From contig NZ_FOAV01000001.1 of assembly GCF_900109745.1 (NCBI RefSeq), positions 744,001 through 808,000 of the forward strand: 64,000 nucleotides of DNA. The letters are read 5' to 3'. The notes below the pieces were generated by a model. That model did no database searches. It was given only the letters and a program-made list of their open reading frames with translations, and had not been told where the DNA came from. The translations under genes were made by a program, and so were the position numbers. This document shows positions 1 to 8,963 of this stretch, piece by piece. Source of the DNA: Roseateles sp. YR242. Its GTDB lineage: Bacteria; Pseudomonadota; Gammaproteobacteria; Burkholderiales; Burkholderiaceae_C. How positions within the stretch are numbered: the first letter of the stretch is position 1; the number at the start of each line of letters is the position of its first letter.

Positions 1-386
1 AGGGCAACGGTGATTCCGGCCGTTATGGTTCGTTCGCCATGGAACTGCTCATCAACGAGATGATGAAGCGTGGCGCCTCGAAGGGCCGCATGGAAGCCAA
101 GATCTTTGGTGGTGGCGCCGTGATTGCCGGCATGAACACCATCAACGTGGGCGAGCGCAACACCAATTTCGTCCTGGACTACCTGAAGACCGAACGCATC
201 CCCGTGGTCTCCAAGGACGTGATGGATGTCTACCCCCGCAAGGTCTGCTTCCTTCCGCGCAGCGGCAAGGCCATGGTGAAGCGGCTTGCGGCCACCAACA
301 CCGACGCACTGGTGCAGCAGGACAAGGTCGCTGCCCAAAAGGCGCAACCCGTGGCCAACACAGGCGGGTCGATCGACCTGTTCTGA
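1..386 (+). CDS. cheD: Chemoreceptor glutamine deamidase CheD, 5'-truncated by window edge
   Basis: The reading frame is open from base 3 and runs to the stop at 384-386, so the gene begins outside the window. The visible 127 residues contain the CheD-typical GDSGRYGSFAMELLINEM stretch followed by KIFGGG and a conserved GERN segment. CheD deamidates glutamines on methyl-accepting chemotaxis proteins and interacts with CheC or CheY in adaptation. The catalytic Cys and His lie in the missing N-terminal part, so activity cannot be judged. The protein ends in a short tail after the deamidase fold. It lies 30 bp upstream of cheB on the same strand, as in many proteobacterial chemotaxis operons. 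Confidence 0.9.
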   Translation, partial: GNGDSGRYGSFAMELLINEMMKRGASKGRMEAKIFGGGAVIAGMNTINVGERNTNFVLDYLKTERIPVVSKDVMDVYPRKVCFLPRSGKAMVKRLAATNTDALVQQDKVAAQKAQPVANTGGSIDLF

Positions 387-416
387 GCTGGCTGCCGTAT
401 CGAGGAGTAAAAAGAA

Positions 417-1523
417 ATGGCCAAGACCACTGTCGTCGTGGTGGACGATTCCGCCCTGGTGCGCAGCATCCTCACCGAGATCATCAACCGTCAGCCGGAC
501 ATGCAGTGCATCGGCGCGGCCAGTGATCCGCTCGCGGCCCGCGAGATGATCCGCAACCTGAACCCTGACGTCATCACGCTGGATGTGGAAATGCCCAAGA
601 TGGACGGGCTCGATTTCCTGCAGCGCCTGATGCGCCTGCGACCCATGCCCGTCGTGATGGTGTCCACGCTGACCGAGCGCGGCGCCGAGGTCACACTCAA
701 GGCGCTGGAACTGGGTGCGGTGGATTTTGTGGCCAAGCCCAAGATTGGCGTGGCCGACGGCATCCGCGGGCTGGCCCAGGACATCACCGACAAGATCCGC
801 ATTGCTGCCAAGGCACAGATCCGCCGCCTGCCGCCGGCACCGTCCGCCGGAACGGGGGGAGCCTCCAGCAGCGCGGCGGCCGCGCCAAAACCGGCGGCAC
901 CCATCGCCAGCCTTGGCCGCCTCTCGACGGAAAAGATCATCTTCATCGGTGCGTCCACCGGGGGCACCGAAGCCACCAAGGACGTGCTGGTCAACCTGCC
1001 GGCCGATTGCCCTGCCGTCTGCATCACGCAGCACATGCCCCCGGGCTTCACGCGCAGCTACGCCGCGCGCCTGGACGGCCTGTGCAAGATCCGCGTGAAG
1101 GAGGCACAGGACGGTGAGCGTATTCTCCCCGGCCACGGCTACATCGCACCGGGCGGCATGCATTTCAGCGTCGAGCGCTCAGGCGCCAACTACATCGCCC
1201 GCGTGCAGGACGGTGAACCGGTGAACCGCCACAAGCCGTCCGTGGAAGTGCTGTTCCAGTCGGCCGCACGGGTGGTCGGGCAGAACGCCCTGGGCATCAT
1301 GCTCACCGGCATGGGGGCCGATGGTGCGAAGGCCATGAAGGTCATGAAGGACGCGGGGGCCTACAACCTCGTCCAGGACGAAGCCACCTGCGTGGTCTTT
1401 GGCATGCCGCGTGAAGCCATCGCCGCTGGCGCGGCGGATGAAGTGCTGCCCCTGCAGCAGATCGCCGTGCGTCTGATCGAACGGCTGCGCAGCACCTCGG
1501 GCATGTCGCTCAACCGCGTCTGA
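417..1523 (+). CDS. cheB: Chemotaxis response regulator protein-glutamate methylesterase CheB
   Basis: 368 residues, the usual CheB length. The N-terminal receiver domain (about 4-120) has the acidic pair D10/D11 and phosphoacceptor D56 in the LDVEMP motif. An Ala/Pro/Ser-rich linker (about 140-165) leads to the C-terminal methylesterase domain with the expected triad: S180 in GASTGGTE, H206 in ITQHMPPGF and D302 in LTGMGADG. CheB removes methyl groups from chemoreceptors and deamidates some glutamines; phosphorylation by CheA relieves inhibition by the receiver domain. A purine-rich GAGGAG precedes the ATG. It is the last gene of the chemotaxis cluster visible here, followed about 85 bp later by a strong terminator. 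Confidence 0.97.
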   Translation: MAKTTVVVVDDSALVRSILTEIINRQPDMQCIGAASDPLAAREMIRNLNPDVITLDVEMPKMDGLDFLQRLMRLRPMPVVMVSTLTERGAEVTLKALELGAVDFVAKPKIGVADGIRGLAQDITDKIRIAAKAQIRRLPPAPSAGTGGASSSAAAAPKPAAPIASLGRLSTEKIIFIGASTGGTEATKDVLVNLPADCPAVCITQHMPPGFTRSYAARLDGLCKIRVKEAQDGERILPGHGYIAPGGMHFSVERSGANYIARVQDGEPVNRHKPSVEVLFQSAARVVGQNALGIMLTGMGADGAKAMKVMKDAGAYNLVQDEATCVVFGMPREAIAAGAADEVLPLQQIAVRLIERLRSTSGMSLNRV

Positions 1524-1606
1524 ACGTGTTCGAGCGGGTGTGAGCGAGTGGGAGCGGGCGTGAGCGGTCCGCGTCACGCTCCGCCTCCAGCGCATCCCTA
1601 TCGAAA

Positions 1607-1639
1607 CGCCCTCGATGCCTCCGGGCCGAGGGCGTTTTT
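1607..1639 (+). terminator. Rho-independent terminator after cheB
   Basis: The perfect 8-bp stem CGCCCTCG (1607-1614) / CGAGGGCG (1627-1634) is followed by TTTTT at 1635-1639. It closes the chemotaxis operon. Its end touches the stop codon of the convergent gene on the minus strand, where the T-tract is only three bases, so it acts mainly on the plus strand. Confidence 0.85.
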
Positions 1640-2058
1640 CATGCGCGTCGCTCTTCCCCGAAGATGAACCGGGCCCGCACGATCGTGCCGACAGCTGCGG
1701 GCGGATCCTGCGCCCCGGGCCTGGTCACCTCATACATCGCCACCAGTTCCCGGACCACCGGCCCGTCGGGCGACTGGTTGAGAATCTGCTCGTAGTCGAT
1801 CACCACCTCACCCAGCACGATGCGGTGCAGCAGGGTGGCCACCGGTCGGGATGCCCGGAAGCGGTTGGTCATGCGCTCACGCAATGCCTCATGCCCCTGG
1901 GCCAGCAACCGGTCGGGATATTCAAACTGCTGTGCCTGCGGATGGTAACAACGCAACAGCGCCTCGACGTCATGGGCGTTGTAGGCCTCCAGTTGGGCCT
2001 GCACCAGCGCCTGCGCAGACCCTAGCTCGGTGCGGACCGGTTCAAAGGCTGCGTTCAT
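1639..2058 (-). CDS. Nuclear transport factor 2-like (SnoaL-type) family protein
   Basis: 139 residues with the look of the NTF2/SnoaL alpha+beta fold: an N-terminal helix containing AYNAHDVEALLRCYHPQAQ, then ERMTNRF and several beta strands ending in VRARFIF. These small cone-shaped domains serve as enzymes or ligand-binding modules; the sequence alone does not tell which. The start codon overlaps the stop of the upstream small membrane protein gene by four bases (ATGA at 2055-2058), indicating translational coupling. Both genes are divergent from a LysR regulator, a common layout for regulator and target. No signal peptide is visible, so it should be cytoplasmic. Confidence 0.75.
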   Translation of the reverse strand: MNAAFEPVRTELGSAQALVQAQLEAYNAHDVEALLRCYHPQAQQFEYPDRLLAQGHEALRERMTNRFRASRPVATLLHRIVLGEVVIDYEQILNQSPDGPVVRELVAMYEVTRPGAQDPPAAVGTIVRARFIFGEERRA

Positions 2059-2369
2059 CGGGCTTGTTCCTTCTTGATTTGATCAGCCTTGCGGGCCTGG
2101 GGACCTCGGCTTGCAGACCCTGCATCGGCACGCGCCACCACCACAGTGGATGCCGCCGGATCCGACGCCCGCAGACGCTGCTGCGCCAGCCGGCCCTGCT
2201 CCTGTTGATCCTGCCTCTGGCTGCGGAGATCGGCGTTCTGGTCCGTGAAACCGAAGGCCGCACCGGCCAACATCAGCGACAACAACAGGCTGGACAGCAC
2301 CAGCAGCAACTGCGCCGGCAACTGCGGGATTTCGATCCGGGACAGGTGATTGAGTTCGGGCTCGTTCAT
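2055..2369 (-). CDS. Small single-pass membrane protein, unrecognised
   Basis: 104 residues. One hydrophobic segment (about residues 18-42, rich in Leu/Ala/Gly) follows a short polar N-terminus, and a Gln/Arg/Asp-rich tail follows. This resembles a single-pass inner-membrane protein with a charged, possibly coiled C-terminal domain. I recognise no family. It is the first gene of a two-gene unit with the NTF2-like gene (ATGA overlap) and is divergent from the LysR-type gene, so it may be in that regulator's control region. GAGCC lies just before the start; the ribosome site is otherwise ordinary. Confidence 0.6.
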   Translation of the reverse strand: MNEPELNHLSRIEIPQLPAQLLLVLSSLLLSLMLAGAAFGFTDQNADLRSQRQDQQEQGRLAQQRLRASDPAASTVVVARADAGSASRGPQARKADQIKKEQAR

Positions 2370-2471
2370 GGTGGGCTCCTGGAGGTTGGTGACATTCCGT
2401 TGTGCGTTTTGTCGATTTGTTGGTCATACTAGATAGCCAATCACCCCTCTACAAACGCTTTAATCTGGCAC

Positions 2472-2486
2472 TTTTGTGTAGCAAAA
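2472..2486. promoter_or_regulatory. Candidate LysR-type operator in the divergent intergenic region
   Basis: The inverted repeat TTTTG-TGTAG-CAAAA lies 23 bp before the LysR-family start codon and 103 bp before the divergent small gene. LysR regulators commonly bind short interrupted palindromes in such positions and autoregulate. Whether this particular repeat is bound is inference. Confidence 0.4.
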
Positions 2487-2508
2487 CTTTCCAGCGAGCG
2501 TCCAAGCC

Positions 2509-3471
2509 ATGCGTGCCCCACGTCTCCCCCTGCAATACCTGGCCGCCTTCCGGGCCGCTGCGCTCACAGAAAACCTGCGTGCCGCCGCCGACCAGCTCAG
2601 CGTGACGCACAGCGCCGTGAGCCAGCAGATCCGCGCCTTGGAGGCGCAATTGGGTTTTCCGGTCTTTGACCGACAGGGGCGACGCGTGGTGCTCAATGCC
2701 GCCGGGCGGGCCCTGCTGCACGGCGTGGAACGCGCCTATCAGGAGCTGGACCAGGGCCTGCGAACGGCGGCCACCGCCCACGGCGTGGAGCAGCGCAGCC
2801 TGCGCATCACCGCCCTGCCCTCGTTCTGCCAGCGCTGGCTGCTGCCGCGTCTGGGGCGCTGGCACGCCTGCCATCCCGAGGTGGCCCTGGAGATCGACGC
2901 CACCCAGCGCCTGGTGGACCTGGAACGGGAGGGGTTTGACCTGGCACTGCGCCAGGGTCAGGGGCCATGGCCGGGCCTGGTCAGCGAGCCGCTGTTCGAA
3001 TCCAACCTGCTGCCGGTGGCCTCACCGGCGCTGGCGCATCAACTGATCGGGCAGCCGCTGGCGGATCTGGCCCTGCAACCCTTGTTGGGGGACCCGAACC
3101 AATGGTCTGCGTGGTTTGAGCAGTCGGGGCTGAACCGGCAGATCGTGCCGGTCGCCACCTTCAACGATGCCGGGCTGCTGCTGCAGGCCACCGAGCAAGG
3201 CATGGGCATCGGCCTCACCCGCGAGCTGCTGGCGGCAGATGCCCTGCTGGATGGCCGGCTGGTGCGCGTCGCACCGCGGCAACGCCTGCTGATGGAGCCG
3301 CAGCGGTATCACGTGGTGTACCCGCCCGCCCTGAAGGACTCACCGGCGCTGACGGCCTTTATCGACTGGCTGCATGCCGAGACGGCGCAATCCCGGGCCG
3401 CGCTGGATGGCGCCTTCACCTGCCTGAGCGGGCCGGTCACGCCGGGCGGGGCCCCGCTGCCCGGCCTGTGA
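2509..3471 (+). CDS. LysR-family transcriptional regulator (GcvA-like)
   Basis: 320 residues. The N-terminal winged helix-turn-helix spans about residues 3-65, with the LysR signature NLRAAADQLSVTHSAVSQQI. It is followed by a linker helix and a type-2 periplasmic-binding-like effector domain from about 95. The segments GFDLALRQGQG and the overall pattern resemble the GcvA-like subgroup. The last 20 residues (Pro/Gly-rich, TCLSGPVTPGG) are a low-complexity extension. It is divergently transcribed from the two-gene unit at 1639-2369, which is its most likely target; the effector is unknown. Confidence 0.88.
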   Translation: MRAPRLPLQYLAAFRAAALTENLRAAADQLSVTHSAVSQQIRALEAQLGFPVFDRQGRRVVLNAAGRALLHGVERAYQELDQGLRTAATAHGVEQRSLRITALPSFCQRWLLPRLGRWHACHPEVALEIDATQRLVDLEREGFDLALRQGQGPWPGLVSEPLFESNLLPVASPALAHQLIGQPLADLALQPLLGDPNQWSAWFEQSGLNRQIVPVATFNDAGLLLQATEQGMGIGLTRELLAADALLDGRLVRVAPRQRLLMEPQRYHVVYPPALKDSPALTAFIDWLHAETAQSRAALDGAFTCLSGPVTPGGAPLPGL

Positions 3472-3492
3472 CGCCGGGGGCGGGTGGTCAGA

Positions 3493-4677
3493 TCACGCCG
3501 CCAGGAACAGGGCCTGCAAATCGCTGAGGAAATCGAAGCCCAGCGGCGTGGGTCGGATCAGCGCCGGATCCGGATCCAGCAGGCCCTTGGCGCGGCCCTG
3601 AGCCATGGCCTGGGCAATGCTGGACGGTGGCAGGCCGGTGCGCTCCAGGAAGCTCTGCATGGGCACGCCTTCCTTCAACCGCAAGGCGTTGAGCATGAAC
3701 TCGAAGGGCAGCTCCGAACGAGCCACTTCGTTTTCATTGGAGACGGCTTGCCCTTCCAGCGCCTTGTCCATGTAGGTGGCCGGATCACGCCAGCGGACCT
3801 GGCGCAACAGCCGATGGGCAAACGACAGCTTGCCATGGGCGCCCGCGCCGATGCCCAGGTAGTCGCCAAACTGCCAGTAGTTGAGGTTGTGCTGAGCGCG
3901 GTGGCCTTCCCGGGCATAGGCCGAGACCTCGTAGCGGGACAGGCCCTGCGCGCCCGTCCGGGCGGTGATGAGGTCCAGCATGTCGCTGGCCAGATCGGGA
4001 TCCGGCAGATGCTCGGGCGGCTGGTTGGCGAATCGTGTGTTGGGCTCGATGGTGAGGTGGTACACCGACAGATGGGGGGGCTGGAAGGCCAGCGCCTGGG
4101 CCAGGTCCCGGTCCAGCTCGGCCAGGGTCTGCCCCGGCAGTGCATACATCAGGTCGATGTTGAAGGTGTTGAAAGCCCGTGCTGCTTCCTCGATGGCGGC
4201 CCGCGCCTGGTCGCTGCTGTGCACACGGCCCAGCGCCTGCAGCTTCGCGTCATCAAAGCTCTGGACACCAATGGACAGCCGCGTCACCCCGGCATCGGCG
4301 AAGCCCGCGAAGCGGTCACGCTCGAAGGTGCCAGGGTTGGCCTCCATCGTGATCTCGCACCCCGGCTCCAGCGGCAGGCGCGCCCGCAGGTCGGAGATCA
4401 GCTCGGCGATCTGGGCGGGCTTGAACAGGCTGGGCGTGCCGCCGCCAATGAACACCGAGATGACCGGCCGGCCCCAGACCAGCGGCAGCGACGCCTCGAG
4501 GTCCGCACGCAACGCCGCCAGGTAGCGGGCGGCGGTGTCGTCGTCCAGCTCGCGGCCGCTGCGGAATTCATGCGAGTTGAAGTCGCAGTAGGGGCACTTG
4601 CGCAAGCACCACGGCAGGTGCACGTACAGCGACAGCGGGGGCAGCGCCGACAGGCTCAGCGTGCCGGGCCGCATCAT
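3493..4677 (-). CDS. hemW: Radical SAM heme chaperone HemW
   Basis: Chosen as 394 residues starting at the first of two adjacent ATG codons (4675-4677), 10 bp after the rdgB stop; a longer frame from 4746 would lie inside rdgB and lacks family similarity. The radical SAM cluster motif C-x3-C-x2-C is present in PWCLRKCPYCDF, followed by GGGTPSL and a Gly-rich SAM region; TRLSIGVQSFDDAKL is typical. The protein continues into the HemN-like C-terminal domain. HemW binds heme and a 4Fe-4S cluster and delivers heme to target proteins; such proteins are often misannotated as coproporphyrinogen III dehydrogenase. It is last in a five-gene minus-strand run. Confidence 0.9.
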   Translation of the reverse strand: MMRPGTLSLSALPPLSLYVHLPWCLRKCPYCDFNSHEFRSGRELDDDTAARYLAALRADLEASLPLVWGRPVISVFIGGGTPSLFKPAQIAELISDLRARLPLEPGCEITMEANPGTFERDRFAGFADAGVTRLSIGVQSFDDAKLQALGRVHSSDQARAAIEEAARAFNTFNIDLMYALPGQTLAELDRDLAQALAFQPPHLSVYHLTIEPNTRFANQPPEHLPDPDLASDMLDLITARTGAQGLSRYEVSAYAREGHRAQHNLNYWQFGDYLGIGAGAHGKLSFAHRLLRQVRWRDPATYMDKALEGQAVSNENEVARSELPFEFMLNALRLKEGVPMQSFLERTGLPPSSIAQAMAQGRAKGLLDPDPALIRPTPLGFDFLSDLQALFLAA

Positions 4678-4687
4678 CCGGATAATG

Positions 4688-5302
4688 TCAGCCAAGGTGC
4701 CAGGCCTCGCGCATCTGGCGCAGCAGGTCGGCCGAGGCCAGCGCACGGTGGCTGAGACGGTTCTTCTGCTCGGCAGACAGCTCGGCCACGCTCTGGCCCA
4801 GCGAAGGGATCAACATCAATGGGTCGTAGCCGAAGCCCGCTTCGCCGCGTGCGGCGGTCAGGATCTCACCGTTCCACCGGCCCATGGCAATCAGCGGCTC
4901 CGGGTCGGTGGCGGAACGCACGGCCACCAACGCGCAGACGAAGCGCGCACGACGGTCAGCGCCATCGGGCCGACGGGCCAGGTTTTCCAGCAGCACACGG
5001 TTGTTCTCGGCATCGCTCTTCTCGCGGCCGAAGAGCGTCGCATAGCGGGCGGACAGCACGCCGGGCGCGCCGCCCAGGCCATCCACCGCCAGCCCGGAGT
5101 CATCCGCCAGCGCCGGCAGCCCGCTTTCACGGGCCGCATGGCGCGCCTTGGTCAGCGCGTTTTCGACAAAGGTGTCGAAAGGCTCTTCCGCCTCGGGAAT
5201 GCCCAGGCTGCCCTGCGTGACCAGTTCCAGCCCGATGGGCTGGAACAGCACCTGCAGTTCCTTGAGCTTCTTGGCGTTGTTGGAGGCCAGGACCAACTTC
5301 AT
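4688..5302 (-). CDS. rdgB: RdgB/HAM1 family XTP/dITP diphosphatase
   Basis: 204 residues, family-typical. The N-terminal motif LVLASNNAKKLKEL contains the substrate-binding S/TxNxxK element. FDTFVENALTKARHAA and the catalytic ADDSGLAVDGLGGAPGVLSARYA block match the family, as does GFGYDPL near the C-terminus. The enzyme hydrolyses deaminated purine nucleotides (ITP, dITP, XTP) to monophosphates and keeps them out of DNA and RNA. A strong ribosome site (GAGGAGGAG) precedes the start. It sits 21 bp after rph and 10 bp before hemW in one apparent transcription unit. Confidence 0.95.
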   Translation of the reverse strand: MKLVLASNNAKKLKELQVLFQPIGLELVTQGSLGIPEAEEPFDTFVENALTKARHAARESGLPALADDSGLAVDGLGGAPGVLSARYATLFGREKSDAENNRVLLENLARRPDGADRRARFVCALVAVRSATDPEPLIAMGRWNGEILTAARGEAGFGYDPLMLIPSLGQSVAELSAEQKNRLSHRALASADLLRQMREAWHLG

Positions 5303-5323
5303 CGCTTGCTCCTCCTCACCGGG

Positions 5324-6067
5324 CTAGGCCTGCAACGGGGCGCTCAGCGCCTGCCGCTGGGCCACGAGCAGGTCGCGAATGCCCTTCTCGGCCAGATTCA
5401 ACAACACATCCACTTCGGCGCGCGTAAAAGCCACGCCCTCGGCGGTGCCTTGCAGCTCCACGAAGTGGCCCGCACCGGTCATCACGACATTCATGTCGGT
5501 GTCGCAGGTGGAGTCTTCGATGTATTCCAGATCCAGCAGTGCCTGGCCGTCCTTGATGCCCACGGAAATGGCGGCCACCGCGTCCAGCAGCGGCGACTGG
5601 GCGATCTTGCCCTGCGCCAGCAACCAGGTCACCGCGTCATGGGCGGCCACGTAGGCGCCGGTGATGGCGGCCGTGCGAGTGCCACCGTCGGCCTGCAGCA
5701 CATCGCAGTCCAGCTGAATGGTGCGTTCGCCCAGCTTCTTCAGGTCGAACACCGAGCGCAGGGCGCGGCCGATCAGGCGCTGGATCTCCTGCGTGCGGCC
5801 GGTCTGCTTGCCGCGAGCGGCTTCGCGGTCGCTGCGGGTGTGCGTGGCGCGGGGCAGCATGCCGTATTCGGCCGTCACCCAGCCTTCGCCGGAGCCCTTC
5901 TTGTGCGGCGGCACCTTTTCCTCGACAGAGGCGGTGCACAGCACCTTGGTGTCACCAAATTCGATCAGCACGGCGCCTTCGGCATGGCGGGTGTACTGGC
6001 GGGTGATGCGAACCGGACGCAGGGCGTCGGCCGCGCGCCCGGTGGGGCGGCTGGCAATGGCGGTCAT
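5324..6067 (-). CDS. rph: Ribonuclease PH
   Basis: 247 residues beginning at the ATG at 6065-6067, preceded by AAGGA; a longer frame extends upstream into the PP2C gene but only this start gives the family length and N-terminus. Recognisable blocks are [22 protein letters not shown], the [24 protein letters not shown] phosphate-binding region and [19 protein letters not shown]. RNase PH is a phosphorolytic 3'-5' exoribonuclease that trims tRNA 3' ends and participates in RNA turnover; it works as a ring of dimers. The neighbouring order with rdgB and hemW is conserved in Burkholderiales. Confidence 0.96.
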   Translation of the reverse strand: MTAIASRPTGRAADALRPVRITRQYTRHAEGAVLIEFGDTKVLCTASVEEKVPPHKKGSGEGWVTAEYGMLPRATHTRSDREAARGKQTGRTQEIQRLIGRALRSVFDLKKLGERTIQLDCDVLQADGGTRTAAITGAYVAAHDAVTWLLAQGKIAQSPLLDAVAAISVGIKDGQALLDLEYIEDSTCDTDMNVVMTGAGHFVELQGTAEGVAFTRAEVDVLLNLAEKGIRDLLVAQRQALSAPLQA

Positions 6068-6089
6068 GGAATGTCCTTCAGCGGGGTGT

Positions 6090-6989
6090 TCAGCGTGGCG
6101 GCTTCTTGCCAGCGCGACGGATGGCGTCCTGGATCTCGCGCACTGCGCTGTCGATCTCGGCCTCGTCGAGCTGCTCCTGGCCCGCCCCCTGGATGGTAGA
6201 GGCAAAGCCCTGATCATCCAGGTCCTGCGTCGAGATGGAGTCGGGCGCATCGCCCTCCCCTTCCCACTCCACGGCCAACGCGGTGACATTGTCACTGCGG
6301 GCACCGGCCTGGCGCAGGGCCTGCTCCACCAGTTCGGGAACGGCGTCGCCCACGGCACGGGCGTCCGAGAGCAGGCGCAGGATGTCCGCGTCACTCACCG
6401 AACTCCACAGGCCGTCCGAGCACAGCAGCATGCGGTCCCCGTTCTGCAGCAGCACCGGGCCGTTGACGTCGATCATCGGCTTGCCCGGGCTGCCCAGGCA
6501 GGTGAACAGCACATGGCGGTTGAAGCGCTCGGCACCCGTGGCATGGCGGCCCAGAGCCTCCTGCAACTCGCTGTAGGAGTGGTCACGCGTGCGGGCAATG
6601 AGTTCGGTATCGCGCGCCAGATACATGCGGGAGTCCCCGCAGTGCGCCCACCAGATCTGGCCTTGCTGCATCACCGCCACCACGATGGTGGTGCGCGGCG
6701 TGTCGCTCATGCCGCGCTCGGCGGCATAGGCCAGCAGCTGCTGGTGGGCCAGCAGCACGGCGGTTTCCAGGAACTGGGTGGGATGCGGCAGCACAGGCTG
6801 CGCATCACGCTGATAAAGCGCGGCGACGTTCTGCAGCGCCATGTGCGCTGCGACTTCGCCGTCGGGGTGGCCGCCCATGCCGTCGGCCAGGGCAAAGAGG
6901 CCGGACTCGCGGGTATAGCAATACCCCATGCGGTCCTCGTTCTTTTCCCGGCCGCCACGGCGGCTGACCTGATAGACAGAAAACCTCAC
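6090..6989 (-). CDS. PP2C-family serine/threonine protein phosphatase
   Basis: 299 residues. Metal-binding and catalytic PP2C motifs are in order: [10 protein letters not shown] near residue 15, [13 protein letters not shown] near 35, [21 protein letters not shown] and [12 protein letters not shown]. These place two Mn/Mg ions at the active site. A short acidic C-terminal tail (about 255-299) follows the domain. No membrane segment is seen, so the protein is cytoplasmic. Its start overlaps the stop of the kinase gene by four bases, so the opposing kinase and phosphatase are translationally coupled and probably act on the same substrates. Confidence 0.93.
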   Translation of the reverse strand: MRFSVYQVSRRGGREKNEDRMGYCYTRESGLFALADGMGGHPDGEVAAHMALQNVAALYQRDAQPVLPHPTQFLETAVLLAHQQLLAYAAERGMSDTPRTTIVVAVMQQGQIWWAHCGDSRMYLARDTELIARTRDHSYSELQEALGRHATGAERFNRHVLFTCLGSPGKPMIDVNGPVLLQNGDRMLLCSDGLWSSVSDADILRLLSDARAVGDAVPELVEQALRQAGARSDNVTALAVEWEGEGDAPDSISTQDLDDQGFASTIQGAGQEQLDEAEIDSAVREIQDAIRRAGKKPPR

Positions 6990-7954
6990 GCCTTGGCTCC
7001 GGTCTTGAGGTTCTCCAGCTGCAGCTTCAGGCGTTCACTGAAGCTGAGCTTGGTGTAGCGACGCTCGGTCTCGCGAGAGAGTTCCTTCTGCAGCGCAAAC
7101 ACGCTCTGCGGACGGGTCAGCGGGTCCAGCGACATGCACCACTCGGTCACTTCCAGCAGGTTGTCCGAATAGACGTTGCGCAGGCGTGAGAGGCTCAGGC
7201 CCAGACGGTCTTTTTCCAGACGCTGCGGCGCATCATTGGGCGGGTACCCCTGCATGCAGGCGTAGATGCAGGCGCCGATGGCATAGATGTCGGTCCACGG
7301 CCCCAGCGAGCCGTCACGACGGTACATCTCCGGCGCGGCAAAGCCCGGGGTGTACATCGGACGGATGAAGTTGCCTTCCTTGGACAGCACCTCACGTGCC
7401 GCGCCAAAGTCCAGCAGCACCGCCTTGTTGTCGTTGGTGATGAAGATATTGGCGGGCTTGATGTCCAGGTGGAGCATCTTGTGCTGGTGAACGATGCGCA
7501 GGCCCTTCAGGATCTCGTCGAACAGCGACCGGATGGTGGATTCCCGGAACACCTTGTCGCGTTTCAAATCCCGTGCGGTCACGATGAAATCCTGCAGGGT
7601 GTCCCCTTGCAGGTAATTCATGACCATATAGACGGTCTCATTCTCCCGCAGGAAATTCAGCACCGAGACAACGCTGGGGTGCGAAATTTGCGCGAGTGAG
7701 CGGCCTTCTTCAAAAAAGCTGCGCAGCCCCAGTCTGTACAAGGGCTGTTTTTCCGGTTTGACGCGGGGCGTCAGTTCTCCGGGTGATCGTTCGGCCAGTG
7801 ATGAAGGGAGGTATTCCTTCAGAGCCACCAGATGATGGTCGGGGTCTTCGGCGAGATATACAACGCCGAATCCACCCGCAGCCAACTTCTTGATGATCTG
7901 ATAGCCCCCCACCACCGTGCCTGCGGGCAGGGGCGCCGGTTTCGGCTTTGACAT
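6986..7954 (-). CDS. Cytoplasmic eukaryotic-like serine/threonine protein kinase
   Basis: 322 residues with a complete Hanks-type kinase domain: Gly-rich loop KLAAGGFGVVYLAED, catalytic Lys in LVALKEYLP, catalytic loop LHLDIKPANIFI, the DFG motif in LLDFGAARE, and the APE motif in GFAAPEMY. All key residues are present, so it should be active. No transmembrane helix or extracellular sensor (PASTA, FHA) is attached, unlike PknB types; the tail after about residue 290 is short and basic. First of a minus-strand run with PP2C, rph, rdgB and hemW, and divergent from yicC with 31 bp between. Substrates are not evident. Confidence 0.93.
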   Translation of the reverse strand: MSKPKPAPLPAGTVVGGYQIIKKLAAGGFGVVYLAEDPDHHLVALKEYLPSSLAERSPGELTPRVKPEKQPLYRLGLRSFFEEGRSLAQISHPSVVSVLNFLRENETVYMVMNYLQGDTLQDFIVTARDLKRDKVFRESTIRSLFDEILKGLRIVHQHKMLHLDIKPANIFITNDNKAVLLDFGAAREVLSKEGNFIRPMYTPGFAAPEMYRRDGSLGPWTDIYAIGACIYACMQGYPPNDAPQRLEKDRLGLSLSRLRNVYSDNLLEVTEWCMSLDPLTRPQSVFALQKELSRETERRYTKLSFSERLKLQLENLKTGAKA

Positions 7955-7985
7955 AATCGCGGTTCGATTTCTCTACCGATAGCTG

Positions 7986-8903
7986 ATGCCAGTTTACAGC
8001 ATGACCGGTTATGCCAGCGCCACGGCACAACCTTCGAACACAGGCGAAACCCCTAGTTCTCACGCCACCGCCGGCGTCACTGTGGAGGCTCGGTCGGTGA
8101 ATGGCCGCTTCCTGGACCTCAGCTTCCGCATGCCGGACGAGCTGCGGTCGCTGGAGCCGGCATTGCGTGAACTGGTGACCAGCCAGGTGAAGCGCGGCAA
8201 GATGGAACTTCGGATCAGCACGCAGCGCGAATCCGAGTCTTCCATCCCCAATCCGCAGCCCGATCAACTGAACCGGCTGGCCCGTCTGGAAGAACAGGTG
8301 AAAGCCTGGTTTCCGAAGGCGCAGGGGCTCACCGTGCAGGAGGCCTTGCAGTGGTGCAAGAGCGGCACCGCAGGGCCGTCCGCTGCCGATGAACACGTGC
8401 TGGAAGCCGCTCGGCAGTGCCTGAAGGGCTTCCTCGAAGCGCGTGAGCGCGAGGGGGCGAAGCTGGTCGTCATGCTCAAGCAGCGTGTGGCCACCTTGCG
8501 TCAATTGGCAGACCAGGCCGAACCCCTCATTCCGGCCGCCGTGCAGCGTCAGCGTGAACGCTTTCTGGAGCGTTGGCAGGAGGCCTTGAATGCCACTGGT
8601 GCCACCACGTCCGTGTCGGAACAATCGCTTCAGGAACGCGCGCTGAATGAGGCCGCGGCCTATGCCTTGCGCATCGACGTGGCGGAAGAATTGACCCGCC
8701 TGCGCGCCCACCTGGATGAGGTGGATCGGCTGCTCAAGAAGGGTGGCGACCTGGGCAAACGGCTGGACTTTCTGATGCAAGAGTTACACCGTGAAGCCAA
8801 CACTTTGGGCTCCAAGGCGGTGGCGATCGAGCTGACCAACATCTCCGTGGAAATGAAGGTGGCCATCGAGCAGTTGAAGGAACAGGTTCAAAACATCGAG
8901 TGA
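7986..8903 (+). CDS. yicC: YicC/YloC family endoribonuclease
   Basis: 305 residues. The family-defining N-terminus MPVYSMTGYASA and the block VEARSVNGRFLDLSFRMPDELRSLE are present, as is the C-terminal KRLDFLMQELHREANTLGSK motif followed by a helical end with EQVQNIE. About 15 extra residues lie between the first strand and the VEARSVNGR block compared with shorter family members. YicC proteins are single-strand endoribonucleases implicated in sRNA decay and stationary-phase fitness. Placement just upstream of gmk is a widely conserved pairing. Confidence 0.92.
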   Translation: MPVYSMTGYASATAQPSNTGETPSSHATAGVTVEARSVNGRFLDLSFRMPDELRSLEPALRELVTSQVKRGKMELRISTQRESESSIPNPQPDQLNRLARLEEQVKAWFPKAQGLTVQEALQWCKSGTAGPSAADEHVLEAARQCLKGFLEAREREGAKLVVMLKQRVATLRQLADQAEPLIPAAVQRQRERFLERWQEALNATGATTSVSEQSLQERALNEAAAYALRIDVAEELTRLRAHLDEVDRLLKKGGDLGKRLDFLMQELHREANTLGSKAVAIELTNISVEMKVAIEQLKEQVQNIE

Positions 8904-8915
8904 CTGTTGCCCCCC

Positions 8916-8945
8916 GGTTTGGGCGCGCTCTGGCGCGCCCAAACC
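8916..8945. repeat. 30-bp perfect palindrome downstream of yicC
   Basis: Two 13-bp arms (GGTTTGGGCGCGC and its exact complement) flank a TCTG loop, 12 bp past the yicC stop. There is no following T-run, so as a terminator it would be atypical. It may be a transcript-stabilising hairpin, a factor-dependent terminator or a dispersed palindromic element. It is followed by C/G-rich half palindromes to about 8990. Confidence 0.75.
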
Positions 8946-8963
8946 GCCCCCCGAGGGGGCTGC

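Noticed and set aside
3484-4755. Long plus-strand frame (423 codons) opposite hemW
   Set aside because: It is the complement of hemW, whose radical SAM motifs and family length are clear; the antisense protein is Gln/Arg/His-rich with no motif.
4598-6199. Long plus-strand frame (533 codons) across rdgB and rph
   Set aside because: Antisense of two well-supported genes; such long shadows are normal in high-GC DNA.
5324-6394. Longer rph start at 6394
   Set aside because: The extra 109 residues are Arg/Ser/Pro-rich antisense-like sequence inside the phosphatase gene; the RNase PH N-terminus begins at 6067.
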